Assembly: GCA_937921595.1 (NCBI GenBank)
Contig: CAKZTD010000040.1
Span: 1 to 36,843, forward strand
Origin: an uncultured Saprospiraceae bacterium
GTDB taxonomy: Bacteria > Bacteroidota > Bacteroidia > Chitinophagales > Saprospiraceae
Direction: 5' to 3'
DNA: 36,843 bases
The notes below the pieces were generated by a model. That model worked only from the letters and a program-made list of their open reading frames with translations, did no database searches and was not told where the DNA came from. The position numbers and the translations under genes were made by a program. This document shows, piece by piece, positions 1 through 7,994 of this stretch (position 1 is its first letter; the number at the start of each line of letters is the position of its first letter).

Positions 1-899
1 ACTTTAAAAATGTCATAGGCAAATTTTCGATTTTCAGGAATCGCATTTCGTAAATCCTCTTGATTTTCACATTCCCAAGCTTTTAAGTCTCCTTGAAAAT
101 AAGAGAGATATTGTTTCGCAATTTTGACTGCTTCTGCTTCATCCTTTACCAAAAAATCGATGACTCCATTATTATATTGTTCTTGAGCTGGACCAATTTC
201 TTTCGGATGAAATTTTCCTAAACCTCCACCTTCAATCATTGCTGGACCACCCATACCTAAAGACGTATTCTCCGTTGCAATGATCACATCTGAGCAACCA
301 GCAATAGAAGCATTTCCGGCAAAACAATACCCGGAGACAATAGCTATCCTCGGCACTTTTCCGCTTAATCGAGCATACTCAACAAAGGTGGTAATGTCAA
401 GACCACCTGAATGAATAGGATCAAAATCAACATCGCCTGGTCTTCCACCACCGCCCTCAGCAAAAAAGAGAATTGGCTTCTTACTCTGCTTAGCAACCTG
501 CATCATTCGGTCGGTCTTCTTATGGTTGAAAGCTCCTTGGGTTCCAGCGAGAACAGTATAGTCATAACTCAAAATGATGCACTTACTTTGTTCTTCATCA
601 AATGATTTTCCATTAACAGAACCAATGCCGGCAACTAATCCGTCAGCAGGTGTTTGTTCAATTAACTCCTGTTCAGTCTTTCGACCTCGTTGTGCAGCGA
701 CAGTAAGCGAACCAAATTCTAAAAAAGAATCTTCATCACATAAATCTGCGATATTCTCTCTGGCTGATCTTTGCCCTTTTGCATGTCTTTTTGCAATAGC
801 TTCGGTGCGATTAGCGTCTAGTAAAAATGATTTTCTATGGTTTAAATCTTGTAGATCTTTACGAAGTGGAGTCTTATCTTCTTGGGTTTCTTTCGCCAT
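1..899 (-). CDS. Acyl-CoA carboxylase carboxyltransferase subunit, partial (3' end outside window)
   Basis: The minus-strand frame is open from an ATG at 899 to the window edge, giving 299 codons that start MAKETQEDKTPLRKDLQDLN. It reads as the N-terminal half of a biotin-dependent carboxyltransferase of the acetyl/propionyl-CoA carboxylase beta type, the crotonase-fold enzymes that move a carboxyl group from carboxybiotin to an acyl-CoA. Visible family hallmarks are the segment KRHAKGQRSARENIADLCD near the N-terminus, a glycine-rich FAEGGGGRPGDVD loop, the oxyanion-hole-like GYCFAGNASIAGCSD, and GMGGPAMIEGGGLG. The stop and the C-terminal carboxyltransferase lobe lie beyond base 1, so a fusion to a biotin carboxylase cannot be excluded. 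No biotin carboxylase partner is visible beside it. The pyruvate carboxylase at 29202 is a separate, complete enzyme. Substrate is not determinable. Confidence 0.85.
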   Translation of the reverse strand, partial: MAKETQEDKTPLRKDLQDLNHRKSFLLDANRTEAIAKRHAKGQRSARENIADLCDEDSFLEFGSLTVAAQRGRKTEQELIEQTPADGLVAGIGSVNGKSFDEEQSKCIILSYDYTVLAGTQGAFNHKKTDRMMQVAKQSKKPILFFAEGGGGRPGDVDFDPIHSGGLDITTFVEYARLSGKVPRIAIVSGYCFAGNASIAGCSDVIIATENTSLGMGGPAMIEGGGLGKFHPKEIGPAQEQYNNGVIDFLVKDEAEAVKIAKQYLSYFQGDLKAWECENQEDLRNAIPENRKFAYDIFK

Positions 900-983
900 T
901 TTAATTATCTTATTGAAACTCTAAGATAATCTTTTATTTTTTACAAAACAGCTTAGGGAACTTGCTTGAATGCAAGTGTTCTA

Positions 984-2240
984 CTAGGATAGAACCAATA
1001 ATTCTTTAGCGATTATATTTGCTACATTGTTACCTGAATTCATGGCTGCATTGATTGAGCCATTTAACAGAAAGTCGCCACAAGAGTAAAGTCCATCGCG
1101 AATTTTATAATGTTCAGATGAGCATTTGTGCAGCACGTTTTTCTGATTCGGTAAGGAATAATGGATCGTTTTAGAATCCAAATGTCTCCAATCTTGAACT
1201 TCTTTTCCAAACCAAGTTTCGAGTTCTTTTTGAACTGCTTTTTCTAAATCGGAAGAAGATAATTGAGCAGCTCCTACAACAGAAATAGAAATCAAATCCT
1301 GCCCTTTAGGTGCATAACCTTTAGCGACTTTACTGATGGTGCAGATGTTATTTGATATTCGGTTAGGGTTTGTGTTTAATGCAATAATAGGTTTTTCTAA
1401 TGGAGTCTCATTACTTGTAAAATGGAGATGAGTCGTGCTTTGATGTTTTGTTTTTACTGATGTTAAATCTTTGATCAGGCCAGTAGCTTCGGTTGCAACG
1501 ATGATGTAAGGAGCGGTAAAAACAGAGCCATCTTCTAGTTGAATATTTTGACCGTCAATTTTACTTACCCTTGCATTCGTTTGGATAGATTTTTCAGGAA
1601 GGCTTGCAGCGAGTTGTTTTGGAATTTCTTCCATACCTAGATTTGGAACAGCAGTGTTTCCTTCACCAAACATTTTAAAAACAAAATCAAACATTCGTCG
1701 ACTGGTGGAAAGTTCTTTTTCTAAAAAGATGCCAGAGAAAAATGGAGTGAAAAAGCGATCGATCATTTTTGAACTAAAGCCATATTCTGTAGCAAGTACA
1801 TCCTTCGTCGATTTTTCTTCTTGCTGGAAAATCTCGTCAATGGATAATTTTGCTAATCGATTTTTAAGACTTAGAATTTTAAACTTATCAGATAAATTGC
1901 CAGTGCTCGAAAATACAGTAGGGAAGAGACTTGAAAAATCTCGCATCGGATCACCAATACGATCGCGACTTCCATCTGAGTGTAGCAATAAAGCGCCGGG
2001 TAAGAAGTTTTGAAGGTTTAGTTTTTTATAATCTAACCATTTTTTAGCTTCAGGATAAGCTGTAAGTAAGACTTGGAAACCATGGTCAAATCGAAACCCA
2101 TCAACAATATCTGTTTTGACACGGCCACCTATTCGATCTGTAGCTTCTAATAATAAAAAGTCTATTTCTTTTTCTTGAAGTTGACGAGCTGCGGTTAAAC
2201 CTGAAAGGCCACCTCCTATAATTATTGCTGTTGGTTTCAT
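984..2240 (-). CDS. FAD-dependent amine oxidase / protoporphyrinogen-oxidase-like oxidoreductase
   Basis: This is a 418-residue flavoprotein. The N-terminus has the Rossmann dinucleotide-binding loop GGGLSG (residues 9-14), an acidic residue ending the second strand (LLLEA, E32), and the DRIGGRV motif (about 35-41) shared by amine oxidases, phytoene desaturases and protoporphyrinogen oxidases. The C-terminal FAD-contact segment is GLYSCGDFLLNGSINAAMNS, the usual G-D-x-x-x-x-x-S-x-x-x-A pattern. There is no signal peptide, so it is probably cytoplasmic or peripheral. Length fits the family. The substrate cannot be read from sequence: Bacteroidota homologues are commonly annotated as generic NAD(P)/FAD-dependent or amine-oxidase-type proteins. 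It follows the carboxyltransferase start by 85 bases on the same strand, with no clear shared pathway. Confidence 0.85.
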   Translation of the reverse strand: MKPTAIIIGGGLSGLTAARQLQEKEIDFLLLEATDRIGGRVKTDIVDGFRFDHGFQVLLTAYPEAKKWLDYKKLNLQNFLPGALLLHSDGSRDRIGDPMRDFSSLFPTVFSSTGNLSDKFKILSLKNRLAKLSIDEIFQQEEKSTKDVLATEYGFSSKMIDRFFTPFFSGIFLEKELSTSRRMFDFVFKMFGEGNTAVPNLGMEEIPKQLAASLPEKSIQTNARVSKIDGQNIQLEDGSVFTAPYIIVATEATGLIKDLTSVKTKHQSTTHLHFTSNETPLEKPIIALNTNPNRISNNICTISKVAKGYAPKGQDLISISVVGAAQLSSSDLEKAVQKELETWFGKEVQDWRHLDSKTIHYSLPNQKNVLHKCSSEHYKIRDGLYSCGDFLLNGSINAAMNSGNNVANIIAKELLVLS

Positions 2241-2351
2241 TATATTCTTTTACTATTTTACTATGTATATGAAAACAATAAAATGCAGGAAAAGGTTAAG
2301 AATAAAGTAGGAAACTTTTTAGCTATTTTGAAAATATAAAATCAAAAGCCA

Positions 2352-2648
2352 TTATTTAATGTGTGCCAATTCATTGACTATGATTTCTTCAATCGCACCT
2401 TTGGTCGCTTTCCGGAATCTTTTTAAAGGTTTTGCCTTGATATGATCTTGCCATAAATCGTGGCTTGCCCATTTTTCATAAAATAAAAACAAATTTTCAT
2501 TTTTACTGTCTTGGTGAAGATCATAAAGGATACATCCTTCTTCAGTACGAGTCTCTTCGACTAATTTTAATAATTGAAAACGAACTAACTCTTTTTGTGA
2601 TGGCTTAGCAAGTATTTTTGCAACAACAGTCGTTTCTTGATTAGACAT
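2352..2648 (-). CDS. Antibiotic biosynthesis monooxygenase (ABM/YgiN-like) domain protein
   Basis: A 98-residue single-domain protein of the dimeric alpha+beta-barrel ABM superfamily. The pattern is typical: an N-terminal strand (TVVAKILAKP), a helix (ELVRFQLLKLVEETRTEEGC), a second strand with ILYDLHQDSKNENLFLFYEKW, then the ASHDLWQDHIKAKPL segment. The E-x-G-C-x-x-Y-x-L and F-x-F-Y-E-x-W signatures match YgiN-like quinol monooxygenases and related small oxidoreductases, which act without metals or cofactors. Its size is that of a complete family member. It lies 111 bases upstream of the FAD oxidoreductase on the same strand, so co-transcription is possible but not shown. The substrate is unknown; some family members are heme- or aldehyde-related instead. 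Confidence 0.8.
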   Translation of the reverse strand: MSNQETTVVAKILAKPSQKELVRFQLLKLVEETRTEEGCILYDLHQDSKNENLFLFYEKWASHDLWQDHIKAKPLKRFRKATKGAIEEIIVNELAHIK

Positions 2649-2852
2649 ATATATTGATTTTGGTTCTATTGAAAAATGTATCTACAAGTTAAAACTAATT
2701 CTGATTTGTATGCTATGATGAGGGTATTATTTTTTTAGAAAGAAATGTTTTTTATACTTCATCATATTTTTCATCTCAACTTCCATTTTTAAACAATTTC
2801 GTTCTTTGAGTTCACGAAGAACCTACTCCTTTATTATTTGTTATTATTGTAT

Positions 2853-3695
2853 ATGGTATCAAAAGGTGTAGTTTATATCCTAGTGGCAACTTTGGCATTT
2901 GCATTTATGAATACTTTAGCGAAAGAACTAACGACTTTTCACTCTATGCAAATCGTATTCTTTAGAGCTTTTGGAACTTTTGCTTTTGTCTTTCCTTATA
3001 TGCTTTACCGAAAAGTTTCGATAATCGGGAATAATCCAAAGTGGCTGTTTCTACGAGGCTTGGTTGGTGTGATATCCTTATCTACTTTTTTTATGGTCTT
3101 GCAAAGAATACCATTGGGTTCTGCAATTTCGATCAGATATTTAGGGCCGATCTTTGGGGCAATATTCGCCTTTTATTTTTTAAAAGAAAAAGTAAAGAGC
3201 TTGCAATGGTTGAGTTTTGCCATCGCTTTTGCGGGGGTAATTGTTTTAAAGGGATTTGATGTTCGAATTGATTTTATCAGCCTGGCTTTGATTTTAATCT
3301 CAGCGGTCTTCGTAGGGATGGTATTTGTTTTGATTCGATATTTAAGTGATAAGGAAAGCTATCTGACGATTATCAATTACTTCATGGTTATTTCTATGAC
3401 GGTGAGTCTTTTCTTTATAGGTCAATGGCGAATGCCAGTCGGAACAGAATGGTATCCGATAATGAGTATTGGTGTTTTTGGATTGGTTGGTCAGGTATTT
3501 ATGACCAAGGCATTTGAAATGGAAGAGACGAGCGTCTTAGCTCCTTTTAAATATATGGAACTGGTTTGGGCTTTAATTATGGGTTTTCTCTTTTTTGGAG
3601 AAACATATACCTGGCTTCCTTTTATGGGGATTCTGTTAATTATCCTTGGGATGATTGTTAATGTTTATGCGAAAAATAGGAAGGAGGCAGTATAA
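2853..3695 (+). CDS. DMT-superfamily transporter (EamA family)
   Basis: A 280-residue inner-membrane protein with about ten hydrophobic segments in two EamA repeats. The first repeat covers roughly residues 1-135 (ATLAFAFMNTLAKELT, FFRAFGTFAFVFPY, the end-of-repeat GPIFGAIFAFYFLKEK). The second covers roughly 145-275 (FGLVGQVFMTKAFEMEETS, MELVWALIMGFLFFGE). The 'F-L-K/G-E' ends of the eighth/ninth helices are characteristic of drug/metabolite transporters. I chose the ATG at 2853 over an in-frame TTG at 2838, which would only add five residues. The substrate is unknown; family members export amino acids, nucleotides or other metabolites. The next gene, a membrane AraC regulator, starts 32 bases after the stop, so the two may be co-transcribed. 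Confidence 0.85.
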   Translation: MVSKGVVYILVATLAFAFMNTLAKELTTFHSMQIVFFRAFGTFAFVFPYMLYRKVSIIGNNPKWLFLRGLVGVISLSTFFMVLQRIPLGSAISIRYLGPIFGAIFAFYFLKEKVKSLQWLSFAIAFAGVIVLKGFDVRIDFISLALILISAVFVGMVFVLIRYLSDKESYLTIINYFMVISMTVSLFFIGQWRMPVGTEWYPIMSIGVFGLVGQVFMTKAFEMEETSVLAPFKYMELVWALIMGFLFFGETYTWLPFMGILLIILGMIVNVYAKNRKEAV

Positions 3696-3727
3696 GTTTT
3701 CTCAATTTTCCATACCTTTCTTACTAT

Positions 3728-4762
3728 ATGAATCAGTTTGTCTCTATTGTTTTTTTATTAGCCAGTCTTGGAGTTGTTAATGGCTTTTTATTAACGTTTT
3801 TTCTAGTAAGTAGAAAAGAGCGAACGGTAGCAGATTTGTATTTTTCTGGATTGCTGTTTGCGATGTGTACCAGGATTGGAAAATCGGTATTCCTAAGATT
3901 TTATGATGACGTGGATTTATTGATTTTGCAAATAGGCCTATCTGCATGTGTCTTTATTGGGCCATTTTTTTATCTGTATGTCAAGTCTGAAATGAAAAAG
4001 TTGAATCAAGTATCAAGACAAGATATATGGATGCTGGTATCTTTATTATTTGGGATCATCATTGTTGGAATTTTATATCCTTATCGAAGTTTTCCTGATT
4101 ATTGGAATGCTTATATCGTAGGATCGATTTATCTGGTCTGGTTGTTCTTTGTTGGAATGGGGATTTGGGAAGCTAGAACTTTGATTTTGAAAGTGTTTCA
4201 AACACCTAGGAAATTGACTTCCAATGAGACCTTTTTACTAGGCTTGATCACAGGAGTAATTTTTATCACTTTTTCTTACCAGTTTGCATTATTTGTAAAT
4301 GGTGTAACTTATCTGTGGGGAGCAATAGGATTTACTTTTTTCTTTTATCTCTTATTTTTTCAAAAAAATAAAAACAAGTTTTGGAAACAGAAAACAAACT
4401 CACCTGAAATTCCAGTAAAGGAAGGTCAGCAAATTCTTAGAAAGGTAGATGCGCTAATGGAGGAACAACAATTGTATAAAAATCCAAAACTCAAATTAGA
4501 AAGCCTCGCTAGCGAAGTTGAAATTTCTAAACATCAGTTATCTCGATTGTTAAACGAAATATATCCAAACGGTTTTTCTCATTATGTGAATGAATGGAGA
4601 ATTAAAGAAGCTAAGCGTTTAATAAAGGTGAAACAGGAACTTTCTCTCGAAGGTATTGGCTACGATTCTGGGTTCAATTCTAAATCTTCCTTTTTTTCTA
4701 CTTTTAAAAAAATGACGAACACTACTCCTTCTCAGTTTAAGAAATCCTTAGAGGAAGAGTAG
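3728..4762 (+). CDS. Membrane-anchored AraC-family transcriptional regulator
   Basis: A 344-residue protein with two parts. Residues about 1-215 carry several hydrophobic helices (IVFLLASLGVVNGFLLTFFL at the start, then segments ending near FFFYLLFFQKNKNKFWKQK). Residues about 230-344 form a cytoplasmic AraC/XylS DNA-binding domain: YKNPKLKLESLASEVEISKH, then the helix-turn-helix SRLLNEIYPNGFSHYVNEWR, and the family's second HTH signature around GIGYDSGFNSKSSFFSTFKK followed by TPSQFKKS. Many Bacteroidota encode this 7TM-like/AraC arrangement, presumed to sense a membrane or periplasmic cue and act on DNA from the membrane. The adjacent EamA transporter (upstream, 32-base gap) and the exported sugar dehydrogenase (downstream) are plausible targets, but no operator was identified. 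Confidence 0.88.
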   Translation: MNQFVSIVFLLASLGVVNGFLLTFFLVSRKERTVADLYFSGLLFAMCTRIGKSVFLRFYDDVDLLILQIGLSACVFIGPFFYLYVKSEMKKLNQVSRQDIWMLVSLLFGIIIVGILYPYRSFPDYWNAYIVGSIYLVWLFFVGMGIWEARTLILKVFQTPRKLTSNETFLLGLITGVIFITFSYQFALFVNGVTYLWGAIGFTFFFYLLFFQKNKNKFWKQKTNSPEIPVKEGQQILRKVDALMEEQQLYKNPKLKLESLASEVEISKHQLSRLLNEIYPNGFSHYVNEWRIKEAKRLIKVKQELSLEGIGYDSGFNSKSSFFSTFKKMTNTTPSQFKKSLEEE

Positions 4763-4876
4763 GTTTTAGGGTAGAAATGAGTGTAGTATTATCATTTTGT
4801 ACCATATTGATCCTTTAAAACAAGTTTTATCCAATTAATCTCAATATTATTGCAGCAAACAAAAAATGTAATAATT

Positions 4877-6445
4877 ATGAGATATTTTCTTTTTATTAGT
4901 CTACTCTTACTATCAACTATCTCCTTAAAGGCTCAATCCGATGAAGCCGAAATTCGTCAGGTTTTAAATGATTTTATTGAAGGGACGAGTTATAATAATG
5001 CAGATAAAATCAGACAATCTTTTTTACCTGATTCGAGAATGTTTTTGGCAAATGATGCGGATACTTTGCTCATTGTATCTTCTGACCTCTATGCTTCTTG
5101 GTATGATAGAAGGCCTGGTCAGTATAATAATAGGGATGGAAAAATCATTGCTTTAGACATTGAGCTCAATGTTGCCTATGCAAAACTTCAGGTAGACATG
5201 CAGCGTAATCAAAAGCGATATTATGATTTGATTTTATTAAAAAAAGTTGAAGGTGCCTGGAAGATCATTGCTAAATGTACTTCTGCAGAGCCAATCCCTA
5301 AGACACCAAAAGAACTCCGTTATAGTCCTCAAAAAGAAATTATTCTCGATGGATTAAATCACCCTTGGAGTATGGCGTTTGTTTCTGAATATGATGCAAT
5401 TATTGCAGAGAAAGATGGTCAATTACTTAGGGTGGATTTGAAAACTAAAAAACGTGAAGGAATTACGGGTTTACCAAAAGACGTAGCCAGAGCAATTTTA
5501 ATTGATACTGCCAAATATGAAACCGGCGTATTTTTTTCTCAAGCTCATGGGAAAACAGTGAGCTATAATGCCGGGTGGTTTCAAGTCTTACTAGATCCGG
5601 ATTTTAAAAATAATTCCTACCTCTATCTTTCTTATGCTGCAGAGAATAGTAAAAAAGAAAGTGCTCTAAAAATAGTCCGTGGAAAATTAGTCGACAATGA
5701 ACTTTTGGAAGTTGAAACCCTCCTTTTGGCGGATGCCTATAGTCATGGTTTATTTCATTATGGAGGAGGAATGGTTTTCGGAGGAGATGGGAAATTATAC
5801 ATTTCTACTGGCGAACGAAATCTTTACGAATATCGAAATCCACCTCTTCCACTATCTCAGGACTTAAAAGAAAAGCGAGGTAAAATTTTCCGAATCAATC
5901 CAGATGGAAGTATCCCAAAAGGTAATCCTGACTTTGGCCCCGATGCAGTAAAAGGCTTGTATGCTTTAGGCATTCGGGCAACCCAAGGTTTGACACTTCA
6001 GCCTGAGACGAATCAGATTTGGTTTAGCGAACATGGTACGATTCAAGGAGATGAAATCAATATTTTACAAGCAGGCGCAAATTATGGCTGGCCTTATAAA
6101 ACCAGTGGAAAATATCGAACTAGAAATTATAATCCGGTCATTTCGGAAGGGCTGGAATTCGCAGACCCAATCCATTTCTGGGATCAGACGGTCGCACCTA
6201 CTGGACTTTGCTTTTACACTGGTAGAGCATTCCCAATGTGGAAAGGTGATTTGATTGTTCCGGGTTTGAGTAAGGGAAGTCTTTGGAGAATGATTGTGGA
6301 TGGAGATGAAATTGTTGGTGCAGAAGAATTATTAATCAAGGACCGGGTACGTTTGCGAAAAGCGGTCATGTCACCTTTTGGGAAATTGTATCTTTTGAGT
6401 GATGAGGATGATGGAAAATTGATACTCTTGAAGAATGGGAAGTGA
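4877..6445 (+). CDS. Exported PQQ-dependent sugar dehydrogenase with N-terminal NTF2-like domain
   Basis: A 522-residue secreted protein. I place the start at ATG 4877 (MRYFLFISLLLLSTISLKAQ, a good signal peptide) rather than an in-frame TTG at 4850 that would precede it with nine residues. Residues about 22-137 look like an NTF2-like/lumazine-binding 'nuclear-transport-factor' fold (EAEIRQVLNDFIEGTSYNN, KVEGAWKIIAKC). Residues about 153-520 are the six-bladed propeller of soluble aldose/glucose-sorbosone dehydrogenases: GLNHPWSMAF, YNAGWFQVLLDPDFKNNSYL, HYGGGMVFGGDGKLYISTGE, H386 and GDEIN near 391-395, and ANYGWP. The His in HYGGG is in the position of the catalytic base of sGDH/YliI homologues. 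It probably oxidises sugars in the periplasm with PQQ. The two-domain combination is less usual than the lone propeller. Confidence 0.85.
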   Translation: MRYFLFISLLLLSTISLKAQSDEAEIRQVLNDFIEGTSYNNADKIRQSFLPDSRMFLANDADTLLIVSSDLYASWYDRRPGQYNNRDGKIIALDIELNVAYAKLQVDMQRNQKRYYDLILLKKVEGAWKIIAKCTSAEPIPKTPKELRYSPQKEIILDGLNHPWSMAFVSEYDAIIAEKDGQLLRVDLKTKKREGITGLPKDVARAILIDTAKYETGVFFSQAHGKTVSYNAGWFQVLLDPDFKNNSYLYLSYAAENSKKESALKIVRGKLVDNELLEVETLLLADAYSHGLFHYGGGMVFGGDGKLYISTGERNLYEYRNPPLPLSQDLKEKRGKIFRINPDGSIPKGNPDFGPDAVKGLYALGIRATQGLTLQPETNQIWFSEHGTIQGDEINILQAGANYGWPYKTSGKYRTRNYNPVISEGLEFADPIHFWDQTVAPTGLCFYTGRAFPMWKGDLIVPGLSKGSLWRMIVDGDEIVGAEELLIKDRVRLRKAVMSPFGKLYLLSDEDDGKLILLKNGK

Positions 6446-6454
6446 AGATTTTAG

Positions 6455-6500
6455 AATGATGAGTCATGAAGTAATCGTTTCATGACTCATCATTTTATTT
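6455..6500. terminator. Bidirectional intrinsic terminator between convergent genes
   Basis: A perfect 16-bp inverted repeat (arms 6455-6470 and 6479-6494, loop of 8) starts 10 bases after the sugar dehydrogenase stop and abuts the stop of the convergent phosphatase gene. TTATTTATTT follows on the plus strand, so termination looks stronger for the plus-strand gene. Confidence 0.85.
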
Positions 6501-7671
6501 ATTTCTCAGGACTTGTATCAATCACTTCCATTGCTTTTGTTTCAGCCGTGATAATCGGCGCCGGTTCCGTATCTACTGTTGTAAGTAATTGAGATTGTAA
6601 TATATCTTTTTGGACATCACTGATTCCTAATTGATCGGCCAGGAAAGTGTCCATGTCACCATGATTCTCATCCATTTTATCGAAGGCCGCTTGTAGGTAA
6701 GTATCACTAACTTCGAGAAGTGGCTGAGCAACATTTTGATGAACACCAATTAAGGTCATCTTTCTTAGGACTTTATTGTTGTGGTCGTTTCTATAGTAGT
6801 TCGACATCATAAAATCATCCATGATATCTTTTTTATCCACTCCGATGGCTCCGAGGATAATTGCAGCAGCAAGTCCTGTTCGATCCTTTCCTGCAGTACA
6901 GTGAAACAGTAGCGGATAGTTACTTTCGTCCATGAGCAATTCCATCAGCGGGATATATTGATGTGCGTATTTATCGATAAATTCCCGGTTGACATTTTCT
7001 ACAAAAGCCTTACTGTCAAAGTTCGGATCCTTACGGTTTTTCATGACCTGTTTTTTCAAAGCCTCTTGTACATTTCCTTCCTTGTCACCGATGACCACTC
7101 TCACATAATTGATGTTTGAATTTTTCGGATATTTATTTGGATCTTTTTTAATTTCTATATCATTTCGAAAATCAACGACTGTTTTGATCCCTAGGCTAGA
7201 GAAGTGTTTCATGTCTTTTTTAGAAAGGTCAGCTAATTTTCCCGAGCGATATAATTTACCCCATTGAGTCACCTTTCCATCTTTGGTTGGAAGGCCACCT
7301 AGGTCTCTTAAGTTGACAATACTGTGGATAGGAATTCTTCTTTCAGAAGCGATGAATGTCTTATCGTTTTTGGCTTTTACACCAAAATAATGTCGTTGCC
7401 CTTTAGGAAGCTTGTCGAGATGAACGACAGATTCTTTAGTAACAAAATATGGTTTTGACCAGTCAATGTTTTTGCTGTCGATTCCGAGATAGACTTCGTG
7501 AGTACCTTTTTCAGGGAACTCAAGGGTATAATCACCTTTAGCAGATTTTTTAACTACTAATGGTTCCTGAAGCGGTGCTTCTGGAAGCTGAATTCGAGTG
7601 AAAGATTGACAAGAGAATAAAGAAAAAACGACTATCATAGAGATTGCGAATAACAAATGAGATGTTTTCAT
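6499..7671 (-). CDS. Lipoprotein tyrosine phosphatase (Y_phosphatase3-like)
   Basis: A 390-residue protein with a lipoprotein signal peptide: hydrophobic core LLFAISMIVVFSLFS followed by C21 (lipobox LFSC). Residues about 40-112 form a beta-rich module (DYTLEFPEKGTHEVYLGIDS) that resembles a fibronectin-III/Ig-like fold. The catalytic part begins with NLRDLGG (about 120-126), a hallmark of the Y_phosphatase3 family, and carries the CX5R loop HCTAGKDRTG with nucleophile C258 and R264. DFRNDIE (about 168-174) fits the family's substrate loop. Members dephosphorylate phosphotyrosine or phosphoinositides; a lipid-anchored envelope location is expected here. The last 25 residues are a variable tail rich in Thr, Ala and Glu. 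It stands alone, convergent with the sugar dehydrogenase. Confidence 0.88.
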   Translation of the reverse strand: MKTSHLLFAISMIVVFSLFSCQSFTRIQLPEAPLQEPLVVKKSAKGDYTLEFPEKGTHEVYLGIDSKNIDWSKPYFVTKESVVHLDKLPKGQRHYFGVKAKNDKTFIASERRIPIHSIVNLRDLGGLPTKDGKVTQWGKLYRSGKLADLSKKDMKHFSSLGIKTVVDFRNDIEIKKDPNKYPKNSNINYVRVVIGDKEGNVQEALKKQVMKNRKDPNFDSKAFVENVNREFIDKYAHQYIPLMELLMDESNYPLLFHCTAGKDRTGLAAAIILGAIGVDKKDIMDDFMMSNYYRNDHNNKVLRKMTLIGVHQNVAQPLLEVSDTYLQAAFDKMDENHGDMDTFLADQLGISDVQKDILQSQLLTTVDTEPAPIITAETKAMEVIDTSPEK

Positions 7672-7768
7672 GAGTAGTAAGGTTTTGATGAAGTCGATTT
7701 TTACTTATAGGCTGGAATTTTGATTTTGGTTCATATCAATAACAGAACTGGTTGAAAAATAGTTTATT

Positions 7769-7810
7769 TTAAAATGAATTTGTATGTTAAAATATTGTAA
7801 AAATTTAGTT
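7769..7810. repeat. 42-bp degenerate direct repeat, copy 1
   Basis: It aligns without gaps to 7879-7920 at roughly 33 of 42 positions. The shared core is TTAAAATG-N10-TTAAAA, then TGTAAAA and TTTA. The start-to-start distance is 110 bases. It lies upstream of the phosphatase gene (minus strand). Function unknown. Confidence 0.5.
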
Positions 7811-7878
7811 AAAACCAAACCCTCGATGATGAGGATTGTTTTCATTTAGTTTAAAAAATTGTTTGAAAATAATTTCCA

Positions 7879-7920
7879 TTAAAATGCATTAGACTTTTAA
7901 AACACTGTAAAAGTTTAATT
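7879..7920. repeat. 42-bp degenerate direct repeat, copy 2
   Basis: This is the partner of 7769-7810. Its core TTAAAACACTGTAAAAG resembles TTAACACCTGTAAAGG at 12276 upstream of the outer-membrane protein gene, so it may belong to a wider promoter-like motif family. Confidence 0.5.
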
Positions 7921-7940
7921 TTCAATTTACTAAAAATGAA

Positions 7941-7973
7941 AAGACCAATAATGAAGCACTCATTATTGGTCTT
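7941..7973 (-). terminator. Intrinsic terminator of the DUF1800-DUF1501 operon
   Basis: A perfect 14-bp stem (7941-7954 with 7960-7973) encloses a 5-base loop, 21 bases beyond the DUF1501 stop. On the minus strand it is followed by TTCATTTTTAG. The plus side also has a short T-rich stretch, so it may act both ways. Confidence 0.8.
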
Positions 7974-7994
7974 GTTTTGAACTAGAAAGGTAAT

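Larger units (their letters stand above)
7672..7940. other. AT-rich gene-free region with a 42-bp degenerate direct repeat
   Basis: No convincing gene is visible. The stretch includes the promoter side of the phosphatase gene and two 42-bp AT-rich direct repeats, listed separately. Confidence 0.6.
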
